A stretch of 11,362 bases of DNA from Alphaproteobacteria bacterium UBA6178 (GTDB lineage: Bacteria > Pseudomonadota > Alphaproteobacteria > Rickettsiales > UBA3002), in assembly GCA_002422205.1 (NCBI GenBank), contig DITS01000010.1:391-11752 (forward strand), in the 5' to 3' direction. Made by a program: the position numbers and the translations under genes. Below, piece by piece: positions 5,950 to 11,362 of the stretch. The notes beneath the pieces were generated by a model. That model made no database searches and had not been told where the DNA came from. It saw nothing but the letters and a program-made list of their open reading frames with translations. Each line of letters opens with the position of its first letter. The stretch's first letter is position 1.

Positions 5950-6024
5950 TTATTTCTGTGCCTTCTCCTCAGCCTTCCGCGCGGTACCTTTCGCTCTCTT
6001 GTTATTTCCGCCCGTGACAAGCAC
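5950..6024 (-). pseudogene. Possible remnant tail of a convergent gene (low confidence)
   Basis: On the minus strand a short frame from GTG 6024 to TAA 5950 encodes 24 residues ending in a basic, coding-like tail (NNKRAKGTARKAEEKAQK). GGAG precedes the GTG by about eight bases. Its first codons lie within the palindrome cluster, so it may be the 3' end of a gene cut by repeat insertion, a micro-ORF, or chance. Confidence 0.2.
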
Positions 6025-6141
6025 GGGGTAAACTCCAGCGGGAATCCAGCCTCACTTGCCTTAAGTGGAGCCCCGGGATCGGCTATGCCGACCCGAGGAT
6101 GATGGCAATTGAAAAATTGTCACCCCGTCGCATGACGGGGT
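6011..6141. repeat. Mosaic of consecutive palindromes
   Basis: Five inverted repeats lie almost end to end. They are: CCCGTG-acaag-CACGGG (6011-6027); CTCACTT with AAGTGGAG (6051-6070, one bulge); a GGGATCGGC / GCCGACCC hairpin (about 6074-6094); CAATT-gaaa-AATTG (6106-6119); and ACCCCGTC-gcat-GACGGGGT (6122-6141). This fills much of the 377-bp gap between 5928 and 6306. It resembles composite intergenic repeat elements; no coding support is seen within it. Confidence 0.8.
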
Positions 6142-6149
6142 CCGGCCTT
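6118..6149. repeat. Dispersed palindromic repeat, copy 2
   Basis: This is the second copy of the 32-bp element at 2056-2087, with two differences. Here the core palindrome ACCCCGTC / GACGGGGT is perfect. Confidence 0.8.
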
Positions 6150-6225
6150 TCTTCCCCACCTATCCCAGCTAATTTCCCTTACCCCAAACCCCTTTAACGA
6201 AAATTTAATGTTTTTGGGATAAACC

Positions 6226-6234
6226 TGTGGATAA
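6226..6234 (-). promoter_or_regulatory. Single consensus DnaA box
   Basis: TGTGGATAA is the exact reverse complement of the DnaA box TTATCCACA. It lies 72 bases before the next start codon in an AT-richer stretch (about 6190-6240). No second consensus box is seen nearby, so a regulatory or titration site, or chance, is more likely than an origin. Confidence 0.4.
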
Positions 6235-6305
6235 CCTTTGATCACTACCGGCTCAAAGACCAGAGAAAGCAAACGATAATAACAAGGTACAAATAGGATA
6301 ACGAC

Positions 6306-6734
6306 ATGAATCACTGGATACGCAAGCTCACCGAGTCACAATGGATTATGCTGATGACGGTAGCGGTAATTGGCATTTTTATGATGATGGCAAGCTCAGC
6401 ACAGGCATTCTACGCTGGCTGGGACCGCAGCGCGACCACCCTCACCCATTGTGGGTTTCTGCCCACCAAAAACACCATCTACACCGATCGTGCGCTTAAT
6501 ACCCGCATCATCCAGACCAAGCTCGAAAATCTTGGTTATACCGTTGGCCCCCGCGGCATCGACGGGGTGTATGGCAAAGACACACGCAGCGCGGTTACCA
6601 ATTTCCAGCGCCAGTATAATCTGAAAAAAGTCGATGGCGTTGTCGGCCATGAAACAGCCATGCTGTTGGCCTACAACACCCATCCCAGTGATAATGTGCG
6701 CCGCTGCCACAAACCGGCACGCCCCACGCACTAA
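6306..6734 (+). CDS. Exported peptidoglycan-binding domain protein
   Basis: ATG 6306 is preceded by AGGATA at about 8-base spacing. The 142-residue protein has a basic N-terminus and a hydrophobic stretch (about 14-34, IMLMTVAVIGIF...ASSAQA). This ends in a plausible signal-peptidase site after AQA but is long enough to act as an anchor. Residues about 64-123 fit a PG_binding_1 domain (PF01471): IIQTKLENLGY, then the hallmark GIDGVYGKDTRSAVTNFQRQY, and DGVVGHETAMLL. There is no catalytic domain. Two cysteines flank the domain (49 and 133) and could form a disulfide. It probably binds cell wall in the periplasm, as a stand-alone adaptor. A UUCG-capped terminator follows, so it is likely monocistronic. 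Confidence 0.88.
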   Translation: MNHWIRKLTESQWIMLMTVAVIGIFMMMASSAQAFYAGWDRSATTLTHCGFLPTKNTIYTDRALNTRIIQTKLENLGYTVGPRGIDGVYGKDTRSAVTNFQRQYNLKKVDGVVGHETAMLLAYNTHPSDNVRRCHKPARPTH

Positions 6735-6767
6735 CGATTTCTAACCACTATCAACCAAACACAAACT

Positions 6768-6792
6768 GGGGCTCTTCGGGGCCCCTTTTTTT
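6768..6792 (+). terminator. Intrinsic terminator with UUCG tetraloop
   Basis: GGGGCTC (6768-6774), loop TTCG (6775-6778) and GGGGCCCC (6778 onward) form a stem closed by C-G over TTCG, including one T-G pair, followed by seven T (6786-6792). Confidence 0.93.
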
Positions 6793-6852
6793 ATGTGTAT
6801 TTCCCGCTACGTTCTTTATATTTCTTTTACGCAGGCCAACGCGTAGCCTAAT

Positions 6853-6882
6853 CGTTTTCTAATGCATCCCTTGCTACAACAA
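6853..6882 (+). promoter_or_regulatory. Promoter of the first OB-fold gene (shared motif)
   Basis: CGTTTTCTAA (6853-6862), an 8-bp spacer, then TTGCTACAAC (6871-6880). The same block with the same spacing precedes the second OB-fold gene (7441-7470). TGCTACAAC reads as an extended -10; the CGTTTTCTAA block occupies the -35 zone but is not TTGACA. Confidence 0.5.
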
Positions 6883-6924
6883 TCTAATCGTCCCCGACGA
6901 TATTGATAGGAAAAGGAGAATATC

Positions 6925-7320
6925 ATGAAGATCCGTTACACAGTGCTACCCGCATGTGCCGCTGCATTACTCTCTACCGCAGCCATGGCGCAAGGCATCA
7001 ATAATAATCCCACCAATCCGGTAAGCAGTACCATCCATCAGGCCAAAGACGCCATCGTGGGTGATCGCATCGAAAACCTGCCAACCCGTGGTGAAGTGAC
7101 CATCTCCGGTAAGGTCAGCAATTTCGATTCATCCGATAACACTTTCACCGTGCGCGATGCAACCGGTAGCGTCGAAGTCGAAAGCGACGGGCCGGTCAAT
7201 GTACGCGATGGCGACAATGTCGTCGTCAGCGGACGCATCATCATGGATGGCGATGAAAAACAAATCTACGCCAAAAATGTGACGGTGTCAGAAACCGCAG
7301 CGGAAAGCGTCCGGGACTAA
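6925..7320 (+). CDS. Exported OB-fold (BOF/YgiW-like) protein, copy 1
   Basis: AGGAG (6914-6918) lies six bases before ATG 6925. The 131-residue protein has a Sec signal peptide ending TAAMA, with likely cleavage after residue 22. An Asn/Pro-rich linker (23-48) follows, then a beta-rich domain (about 51-124): EVTISGKVSNFDS, NTFTVRDATGSVEVES, GDNVVVSGRI and KQIYAKNVTVSE. The five-strand pattern with D-x-T-G in the middle fits the bacterial OB-fold (BOF, PF04076) group that includes YgiW and YdeI, periplasmic proteins linked to stress tolerance, though ligands are generally unknown. The family call is from pattern only. It has a tandem paralogue at 7517, each gene with its own promoter and terminator. 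Confidence 0.8.
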   Translation: MKIRYTVLPACAAALLSTAAMAQGINNNPTNPVSSTIHQAKDAIVGDRIENLPTRGEVTISGKVSNFDSSDNTFTVRDATGSVEVESDGPVNVRDGDNVVVSGRIIMDGDEKQIYAKNVTVSETAAESVRD

Positions 7321-7339
7321 TCCTGTCGGATGCCACAAG

Positions 7340-7374
7340 CAACAGCCCGCATGCGGTCGCGCAGCGGGCTGTTG
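7340..7374 (+). terminator. Hairpin terminator after OB-fold copy 1
   Basis: CAACAGCCCGC (7340-7350) pairs perfectly with GCGGGCTGTTG (7364-7374) over a 13-base loop. The downstream tract TCCGTTT is only weakly T-rich, so termination may be partial. Confidence 0.75.
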
Positions 7375-7440
7375 TCCGTTTAAAGCCCTGCTACCCTCAA
7401 TCTTTGCATTATTTTTACACCATCGGCCACCGTCACATAT

Positions 7441-7470
7441 CGTTTTCTAAGACAGGCTTTGCTATCACAA
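7441..7470 (+). promoter_or_regulatory. Promoter of the second OB-fold gene (shared motif)
   Basis: CGTTTTCTAA (7441-7450), an 8-bp spacer, then TTGCTATCAC (7459-7468), matching the block at 6853-6882 in sequence and spacing. The extended -10 is TGCTATCAC. The ribosome sites of both genes also match (AAAAGGAGAAT). Confidence 0.5.
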
Positions 7471-7516
7471 ACCCATCACAACATTCAGTGATAACAATCA
7501 AAAAGGAGAATTTATC

Positions 7517-7942
7517 ATGAAAGCGCATTTTACACTCACAGCACTCGCTGCCACCATGTTGTCCACCGCTGCAATGGCGGAAGGCACCACCAATAATACC
7601 GGTTCCATGAACCAGAATCGCACCAGCGAAACCCAAAGCATGGATTCACGCAGCAGCTCGACGACGCAAGGTCAGAATATCTCGCAGCTACCAGCATCAG
7701 GTCAGGTAACCGTATCGGGTACCGTAACCGAAACCGCTGCTATCGGTGATGGTTTCACGCTGAAAGATAGCACCGGCGAAGTTGAAGTGAATCCCGAAAC
7801 CGAAACCGATATTTCGGTGAATGTCGGTGATGAAGTGCTCGTATCGGGCGAAATTGACGAAACGATGTTAGGCAACAAAGAAATTGCGGCCAACCGCGTC
7901 AGCGTCACCAGCCGCGCTTCAGACGAAGTGAGCCAGAACTAA
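7517..7942 (+). CDS. Exported OB-fold (BOF/YgiW-like) protein, copy 2
   Basis: AGGAG (7504-7508) lies eight bases before ATG 7517. The 141-residue protein is a paralogue of the preceding one: the signal peptide ends in the same LSTAAMA (cleavage about residue 21), followed by a longer low-complexity linker rich in Asn, Ser, Thr and Gln (23-55). The OB-like domain (about 57-131) reads QVTVSGTV, DGFTLKDSTGEVEVNPET, VNVGDEVLVSGEI and EIAANRVSVTS. The domain is more acidic than in copy 1. The two have diverged well beyond recent duplication, so they probably have related but distinct roles in the periplasm. The stop overlaps the stop of the convergent acyltransferase gene by four bases, and the terminator lies inside that gene. 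Confidence 0.8.
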   Translation: MKAHFTLTALAATMLSTAAMAEGTTNNTGSMNQNRTSETQSMDSRSSSTTQGQNISQLPASGQVTVSGTVTETAAIGDGFTLKDSTGEVEVNPETETDISVNVGDEVLVSGEIDETMLGNKEIAANRVSVTSRASDEVSQN

Positions 7943-9096
7943 TCACGTTCGGCTACATACGAAGGCCCGTTTCTGTTAATCAGAAGCGGGCCTTGCTTAT
8001 TAAGCAACCGCAGCAAAGGCCGCTCGATAAAGCGCATCGCGCAATAACAAACCAGCAGCACCAGCCCAATTACCACCATATAAGCGGCCATCCGCCCCCA
8101 CACTCCCGCCTCGGCCATCTGCGCCAATCTATCGCCCATCCCCGCCTTGATCAAAAGCAGTATCGGATAGTGCAGAATATATAAACTATACGCAATCCCG
8201 CCCAGCCAGATGCATAGCCGATGGGTCATCACATGACTCACGCGCCCATGCGCACGCATAATCGCCAGCATCCACGGCAGATACAGCAAATGAAACACCC
8301 CCACGTCAAACGGCACCAGCCACCATACCAACATCAGCCCGATCATCAGCAGCCACACTGCTCCCAATAGACGGTCCCAGTTGCGCTGCATTTGCCATTC
8401 CAACTGATGCAAGCGTGCGGCCACAATCCCCACCATAAAAAACACCAGCCCGCGCACCAGCGCTCCCATCCCGTCGCTATGGCTGCCCATCGGCAGCAGT
8501 TGCCGCATCACCACATAACCCACCAGTATCACAGCAACCAATACCCAATAGACGAGCGGTCGTTGTGGTAAGCGCCGCAAACCCAGCACCAAATTAGGAA
8601 AAATGATATATAGTAAAAACATCACCGATACCGTCCATGCTGGCTCATTCCAGCTCGCCACCGGCACAATCCCCCAGCCATTCATCAGCAATAAATTAAT
8701 GGCGCCGGTCCATTCCCAATGCTTGAATATCGTCGCCTCAAGGCCCGAGCTGATCGGATGCGCAATGCCCGCCCACGCCATCGCCCCCACCATCGCCACA
8801 CCCAGCAGATGCAGCGGATAAATTCGCACCAGCCGCCGCACATAAAACCGGTCAATCGTGCGCCCACGCACTTCACGCGGATAATGCTCCCAATAATGCA
8901 AACTGAGCAAACACCCGCTCAGCACAAACATCATATCCACCATCAGAAAATCAAGCCGGGCCAGTAGCGCCAGCCACCCCGCATCCGCCGCGCGCGCAAA
9001 CCCCGCATCATAAATAGGATTATGCAGCAAATGACCCGCCAGCACCCAGACCGCAACAATCCCACGAAATGCCAGTTGGTTGCGGCCCAAAAACAT
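7939..9096 (-). CDS. Membrane acyltransferase, family 3 (OafA-like)
   Basis: This 385-residue protein is an integral inner-membrane acyltransferase of the PF01757 family, whose members transfer acetyl or other acyl groups to lipopolysaccharide O-antigen, exopolysaccharide or other glycans. The N-terminus has the family signature QLAFRGIVAVWVLAGHLLHN, with Arg 11 and His 22. FYVRRLVRIYPLHLLGV (about 85-101) matches the conserved RR-RIYP loop. About ten hydrophobic segments follow, and the core ends at FIERPLLRLLNK. The last 20 or so residues are encoded by the terminator hairpin of the convergent OB-fold gene. AGG lies five bases before ATG 9096. It starts 21 bp after the unknown protein gene at 9118, so it appears to be the last gene of a repressor-led operon. 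The substrate is unknown. Confidence 0.92.
   Translation of the reverse strand: MFLGRNQLAFRGIVAVWVLAGHLLHNPIYDAGFARAADAGWLALLARLDFLMVDMMFVLSGCLLSLHYWEHYPREVRGRTIDRFYVRRLVRIYPLHLLGVAMVGAMAWAGIAHPISSGLEATIFKHWEWTGAINLLLMNGWGIVPVASWNEPAWTVSVMFLLYIIFPNLVLGLRRLPQRPLVYWVLVAVILVGYVVMRQLLPMGSHSDGMGALVRGLVFFMVGIVAARLHQLEWQMQRNWDRLLGAVWLLMIGLMLVWWLVPFDVGVFHLLYLPWMLAIMRAHGRVSHVMTHRLCIWLGGIAYSLYILHYPILLLIKAGMGDRLAQMAEAGVWGRMAAYMVVIGLVLLVCYCAMRFIERPLLRLLNKQGPLLINRNGPSYVAERD
7962..7994 (+). terminator. Strong hairpin terminator of OB-fold copy 2, inside the acyltransferase 3' end
   Basis: AAGGCCCGTTTCTG (7962-7975) pairs with CAGAAGCGGGCCTT (7981-7994) over loop TTAAT, with one T-G wobble. The following TGCTTATTAAG gives only a weak T tract. 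It lies wholly within the coding end of the convergent gene. Confidence 0.85.
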
Positions 9097-9117
9097 ATCA
9101 GCCTATCCCCTCAGGCA

Positions 9118-9558
9118 TCAGTCCGCATCCGGCGCATAAGCCAGCACGCGCTTTTTGGCTTTGCGTATCGCCGCCTTAGCCTCCCCCAGCCGCAGCAAGG
9201 TCTCTTCATGATGTATCGCTGCCGGATGGCCAGCATTATCGCGTGCCGCTCGCTCCAATGCCGCCGCTGCCTGCTCCAGCCGGCTCGGTGTATCCAGCGC
9301 GGCATACTCCCCTACCCCTGCCAGCATGGCGCACGCTAAGCTCACGGGCTTAATCACATCATGCAGCACCGAATAATAGATCACATAAGAGGGGTCATGC
9401 TCGCCCTCGGGCAGGCTCTCGGTATCATATAACCCCTCCGGCGCATCATAGCCTGCCGCTTCGGGCGAATAATGATCCATCAACGCCCGCAACAGCTGGT
9501 CAAGCGACTGGCTCATATCCGATTTAATCTGCGCAGCAAAGCTCGATAAGGCGGTCAT
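9118..9558 (-). CDS. Unknown helical cytoplasmic protein in the repressor-acyltransferase operon
   Basis: GGGAG (9570-9566) sits seven bases before ATG 9558, giving a clear start. The 146-residue protein has no signal peptide or obvious membrane segment and I do not recognise a family. It looks mostly helical: SSFAAQIKSDMSQSLDQLLR, an acidic loop with GLYDTESLPEGEHDPSYVIY (42-61), a short hydrophobic helix (VSLACAMLAGVG, 72-83), and an Ala/Glu/Arg-rich helical pair (SRLEQAAAALERAARD, then AIHHEETLLRLGEAKAAIRKAKKRVLAY). The gene is flanked at 25 and 21 bp by the upstream repressor and downstream acyltransferase genes, so cotranscription is likely. It may be a partner or small regulator of the operon, but nothing in the sequence identifies a function. 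Confidence 0.72.
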   Translation of the reverse strand: MTALSSFAAQIKSDMSQSLDQLLRALMDHYSPEAAGYDAPEGLYDTESLPEGEHDPSYVIYYSVLHDVIKPVSLACAMLAGVGEYAALDTPSRLEQAAAALERAARDNAGHPAAIHHEETLLRLGEAKAAIRKAKKRVLAYAPDAD

Positions 9559-9583
9559 ATTGTAACTCCCATAGCGGCTATTA

Positions 9584-10363
9584 TTAAAACAAACGGATCA
9601 ATCGCTGTACCGGCGAGACAATTTGCACATTGGCACGCGCTTCATGCAGTCGCTCAATATCCGGTTGCGACGAGTAAGGCACCAAAAAAGGCGGTTCATA
9701 TTTTCGCAACGTGATCGTCACCCGATTCTCCTGATACCATTGCACCACCACAATATCATCCTTTTTTACCTTGGCACCGAGCTCTGATAGCACCACATCC
9801 CCCGGCATAAAGCCAATCAAATCCAGTGCTTGATCCGGCACTTCGAGCGCATAACTATGATCTGTTGCAAAAAAAACATCCTCGAACCCATAGCCTTCGG
9901 CCAGGCGCTTGACGCATTGCGATTTTCGCATCTGAACGCTAGGCGTACCATGAAACGGAATATGCATAGGCGGCACCGCCACCTCGACCGGCTTTTCCAC
10001 TTCGATGATTTTCTCGACCTCAACAATCTTTTCGACAATTTGCGGCGTAGGAATTTTCACAACCCTCTCAACGATTTTCTCCACCACAACCGGCTGTGCA
10101 ATGCCGCTTTGCTGCTCCAAATGCTTGTGATCACCCGCAGCCAACACGGCACTCATTCTTTGATTAAGCGACGGCTGCCCAAGCCCCAGAATTTCACTTT
10201 CCGAAACGCCTAGAAAGGCCGCAATTTTCACAACTTCCTGTGCTTTTAGCTGACGTTTTCCTTGCAACAAATTGGTAACCGCGGATTTATTCCGCCCCAA
10301 TATATGCGCGAGTTGCGTCTGGCTGATATTCTTCTCAATTAAAAGCTGCTTAAGATGTTGCAT
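9584..10363 (-). CDS. XRE-family repressor with an apparently inactive S24/LexA-like C-terminal domain
   Basis: The first 60 residues of this 259-residue protein are an XRE helix-turn-helix domain: SQTQLAHILGRNKSAVTNLL (14-33), GKRQLKAQEVVKIAAFLGV. A linker (about 92-130) is built of Val-Glu-Lys-Ile units (VEKIVE, IVEKIVEVEKIIEVEKPVEV) and may be an extended strand or helical rod. The C-terminus (about 165-255) resembles the CI/LexA dimerisation and autoprotease fold: YALEVPDQALDLIGFMPGDV, KVKKDDIVVVQ, VTITLRKYEPPF. Where active members have D-S-M this one has Q-A-L, and the Lys region reads TLRKY, so self-cleavage is unlikely; the domain may only dimerise. It is autoregulation-ready: a 26-bp palindrome lies in the divergent gap upstream. 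No strong ribosome site precedes ATG 10363. It heads an operon with an unknown protein and an acyltransferase. Confidence 0.85.
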   Translation of the reverse strand: MQHLKQLLIEKNISQTQLAHILGRNKSAVTNLLQGKRQLKAQEVVKIAAFLGVSESEILGLGQPSLNQRMSAVLAAGDHKHLEQQSGIAQPVVVEKIVERVVKIPTPQIVEKIVEVEKIIEVEKPVEVAVPPMHIPFHGTPSVQMRKSQCVKRLAEGYGFEDVFFATDHSYALEVPDQALDLIGFMPGDVVLSELGAKVKKDDIVVVQWYQENRVTITLRKYEPPFLVPYSSQPDIERLHEARANVQIVSPVQRLIRLF

Positions 10364-10480
10364 GAGGTTTGCTCGCTAAATGAATTTCCGATGAGTCCAG
10401 TAATAATCCTTCTCTGAATGGAAGGCGAATAAATGGCACCCCACAGCACTAGCACTAATTTCAATAAACACAACAACGAG

Positions 10481-10506
10481 GTGAGGATTATTCACATAAT
10501 CTTCAC
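10481..10506. promoter_or_regulatory. Candidate operator: 26-bp palindrome between divergent repressor and unknown gene
   Basis: Left arm GTGAGGATTAT (10481-10491) and right arm ATAATCTTCAC (10496-10506) are inverted repeats with one mismatch in 11, separated by TCAC. The 9-mer AGGATTATT (10484-10492) recurs inverted at 10410-10402, nearer the repressor start. Position and symmetry fit a dimeric XRE repressor; binding by the adjacent repressor is an inference. Confidence 0.6.
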
Positions 10507-10575
10507 ACAAATCGCAACCGCCTCCTCTATGCTCGCATCCAGAAAATTACAACTAAACAGCAGGAACAAAAAATA

Positions 10576-11043
10576 ATGGCTTCTATAAATCTAACGTCCA
10601 ATGTATTGATTGATGGTCGGGTCAATGAAATCATCGCAGAACATGCGGCCACCCTACAAAGCGTGTTAGCCAATAACGCCACCACATCTGAATGTCCGGC
10701 AGAATTAAAGCAGTTTTTTACTAATACGATACAACCTGCTTTGAATATATATGCTGCACATAATAGCGCGGTGCATATTTCCATGCTCCTAGGCGCACCC
10801 AGCCTACGCGATCATGGCACTGATTATTTCGAAGCCGCGCTAACGCCTGCCCAGCTACGTCTGGAGCAAGCCGCAAATTATAATCTGGATACCTTTCTCA
10901 TTGCTTTAAGCGAACACCCTGACACCAAAGATCGCTTCCCCACAGAATTAAAACCAAAAGCCCGTACTAGCGTGGAAGGACCTAAAGAACATGAAGGTCA
11001 TAGTAAGCCACGTGACACGAGTACAGGCGTAAAACGAGCCTAG
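10576..11043 (+). CDS. Unknown soluble protein divergent from the repressor
   Basis: AGGA (10562-10565) lies ten bases before ATG 10576. The 155-residue protein has no signal peptide and no clear membrane segment. I do not recognise a family. Residues 1-115 look mostly helical (VNEIIAEHAATLQSVLANNA, ELKQFFTNTIQPALNIYAAH, TPAQLRLEQAANYNLDTFLI); the last 35 residues are charged and probably disordered, rich in Lys, Glu, His and Thr. It is transcribed divergently from the XRE repressor with a 212-bp gap holding the candidate operator, so repressor control is plausible. No convincing terminator is seen in the 200 bp that follow, and that stretch (11044-11240) shows only a GGTGC-gcg-GCACC inverted repeat (about 11086-11098). 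Confidence 0.65.
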   Translation: MASINLTSNVLIDGRVNEIIAEHAATLQSVLANNATTSECPAELKQFFTNTIQPALNIYAAHNSAVHISMLLGAPSLRDHGTDYFEAALTPAQLRLEQAANYNLDTFLIALSEHPDTKDRFPTELKPKARTSVEGPKEHEGHSKPRDTSTGVKRA

Positions 11044-11243
11044 CTTAAAACGGCCTTCATAAACCCACAATAAGCCCATGTCTAACGGTGCGCGGCACCC
11101 CACCCTGCTCAGGGTCTCAATCGCTACTTATGCCCTGCTATAAGGCGACTTTGTTGTCAGGCCCAGTAAATAGTGTCCTTCTAACCACCCCCTGCTACAC
11201 TTAGATCAGACCATTATTACCCGGCAAAATCCCCCCAAAACGC

Positions 11244-11291
11244 AAAAAACGCCCCACAATACCCAGCCACAGGCTGGTATGTTGGAGCGTT
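11244..11291 (-). terminator. Terminator of the rRNA operon
   Basis: On the minus strand AACGC (11291-11287) starts a long, bulged hairpin whose inner stem pairs ACCAGCC with GGCTGG over TGT and which closes with GCGTT. It ends in a run of six T (11249-11244). It lies about 25 bases past the 5S rRNA 3' end. Confidence 0.8.
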
Positions 11292-11316
11292 TGCCATAAA
11301 AAAGGCCGTCTTACAA

Positions 11317-11362
11317 GGTCTGGCAACGACTTACTCTCCCACGTCTTAAGACGCAGTACCAT
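11317..11362 (-). rRNA. rrf: 5S ribosomal RNA, 3' end (partial)
   Basis: On the minus strand the last bases read ATGGTACTGCGTCTTAAGAC, then GTGGGAGAGTAAGTCGTTGC and CAGA. This is the 3' third of bacterial 5S rRNA: the loop E/helix IV region with TGGTACTG and GGGAGAGTA, then the 3' half of helix I (TTGCCAGA). The exact mature 3' end is uncertain by a few bases. The rest of the 5S, and presumably the 23S and 16S genes, lie beyond the right edge. No tRNA gene follows the 5S before the terminator. Confidence 0.92.

Noticed and set aside
6190..6306. Replication origin
   Set aside because: Only one consensus DnaA box is present, with no box cluster, no AT-rich unwinding array and no origin-associated genes nearby.
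6120..6314. 64-residue minus-strand frame over the palindromes and DnaA box
   Set aside because: No RBS or domain is seen, and its C-terminal half is translated repeat sequence.
11044..11240. Possible small RNA, with -10-like TGCTATAAG (11136-11144) and TGCTACACT (11193-11201)
   Set aside because: No matching -35 elements, no + strand terminator and no recognisable RNA family; transcription would run into the 5S gene antisense.
1..11362. tRNA genes, CRISPR arrays, transposase or integrase genes
   Set aside because: I looked for T-loop GTTCGA-type signatures, regularly spaced direct repeats and recombinase motifs on both strands and saw none.

Overview
The window looks like a chromosomal stretch from an alphaproteobacterium. 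This rests on the thrB-rnhA pair, the C-terminal tail of a pyruvate phosphate dikinase, a bactofilin with the usual alphaproteobacterial core, Nth, and a 5S rRNA 3' end. The genus cannot be fixed from sequence alone. No transposase, integrase, CRISPR array or phage structural gene is visible. The content is mixed housekeeping and poorly characterised accessory genes.

Left part (1-1940). A ppdK tail on the + strand is followed by two + strand single-domain receiver-like proteins. The first has lost the catalytic receiver residues; the second keeps them. They alternate with two copies of the 3' end of a small periplasmic-protein gene: a truncated copy (762-851) and the intact gene (1402-1713). 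The intact gene is the second cistron of a minus-strand operon whose first cistron is a 54-residue lipoprotein (1715-1879), too short for most ORF callers.

Middle (1990-5930). A cluster of intergenic palindromes precedes the minus-strand operon thrB-rnhA (homoserine kinase, RNase HI). Next come a + strand bactofilin with an extended -10 promoter, a bidirectional terminator, nth on the minus strand, and a divergent + strand gene for an unknown protein with a hydrophobic helical hairpin.

Right-middle (5930-7995). A second palindrome cluster is followed by a lone consensus DnaA box, a signal-anchored peptidoglycan-binding-domain protein, and two tandem paralogous exported OB-fold (BOF-like) proteins. 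The two OB-fold genes have nearly identical promoter and RBS layouts, and each has its own terminator.

Right part (7939-11362). A minus-strand three-gene operon encodes an XRE/S24-like repressor whose S24 domain appears to have lost its catalytic residues, an unknown helical protein, and a membrane acyltransferase-3. The repressor is divergent from an unknown + strand gene, and a 26-bp near-perfect palindrome between them is a candidate operator. The window ends in the 3' end of a 5S rRNA on the minus strand, with its terminator.

The least-described elements are the receiver gene bracketed by 95%-identical gene-end repeats, the repressor-hypothetical-acyltransferase operon with its operator, and the paired OB-fold genes with a shared promoter.
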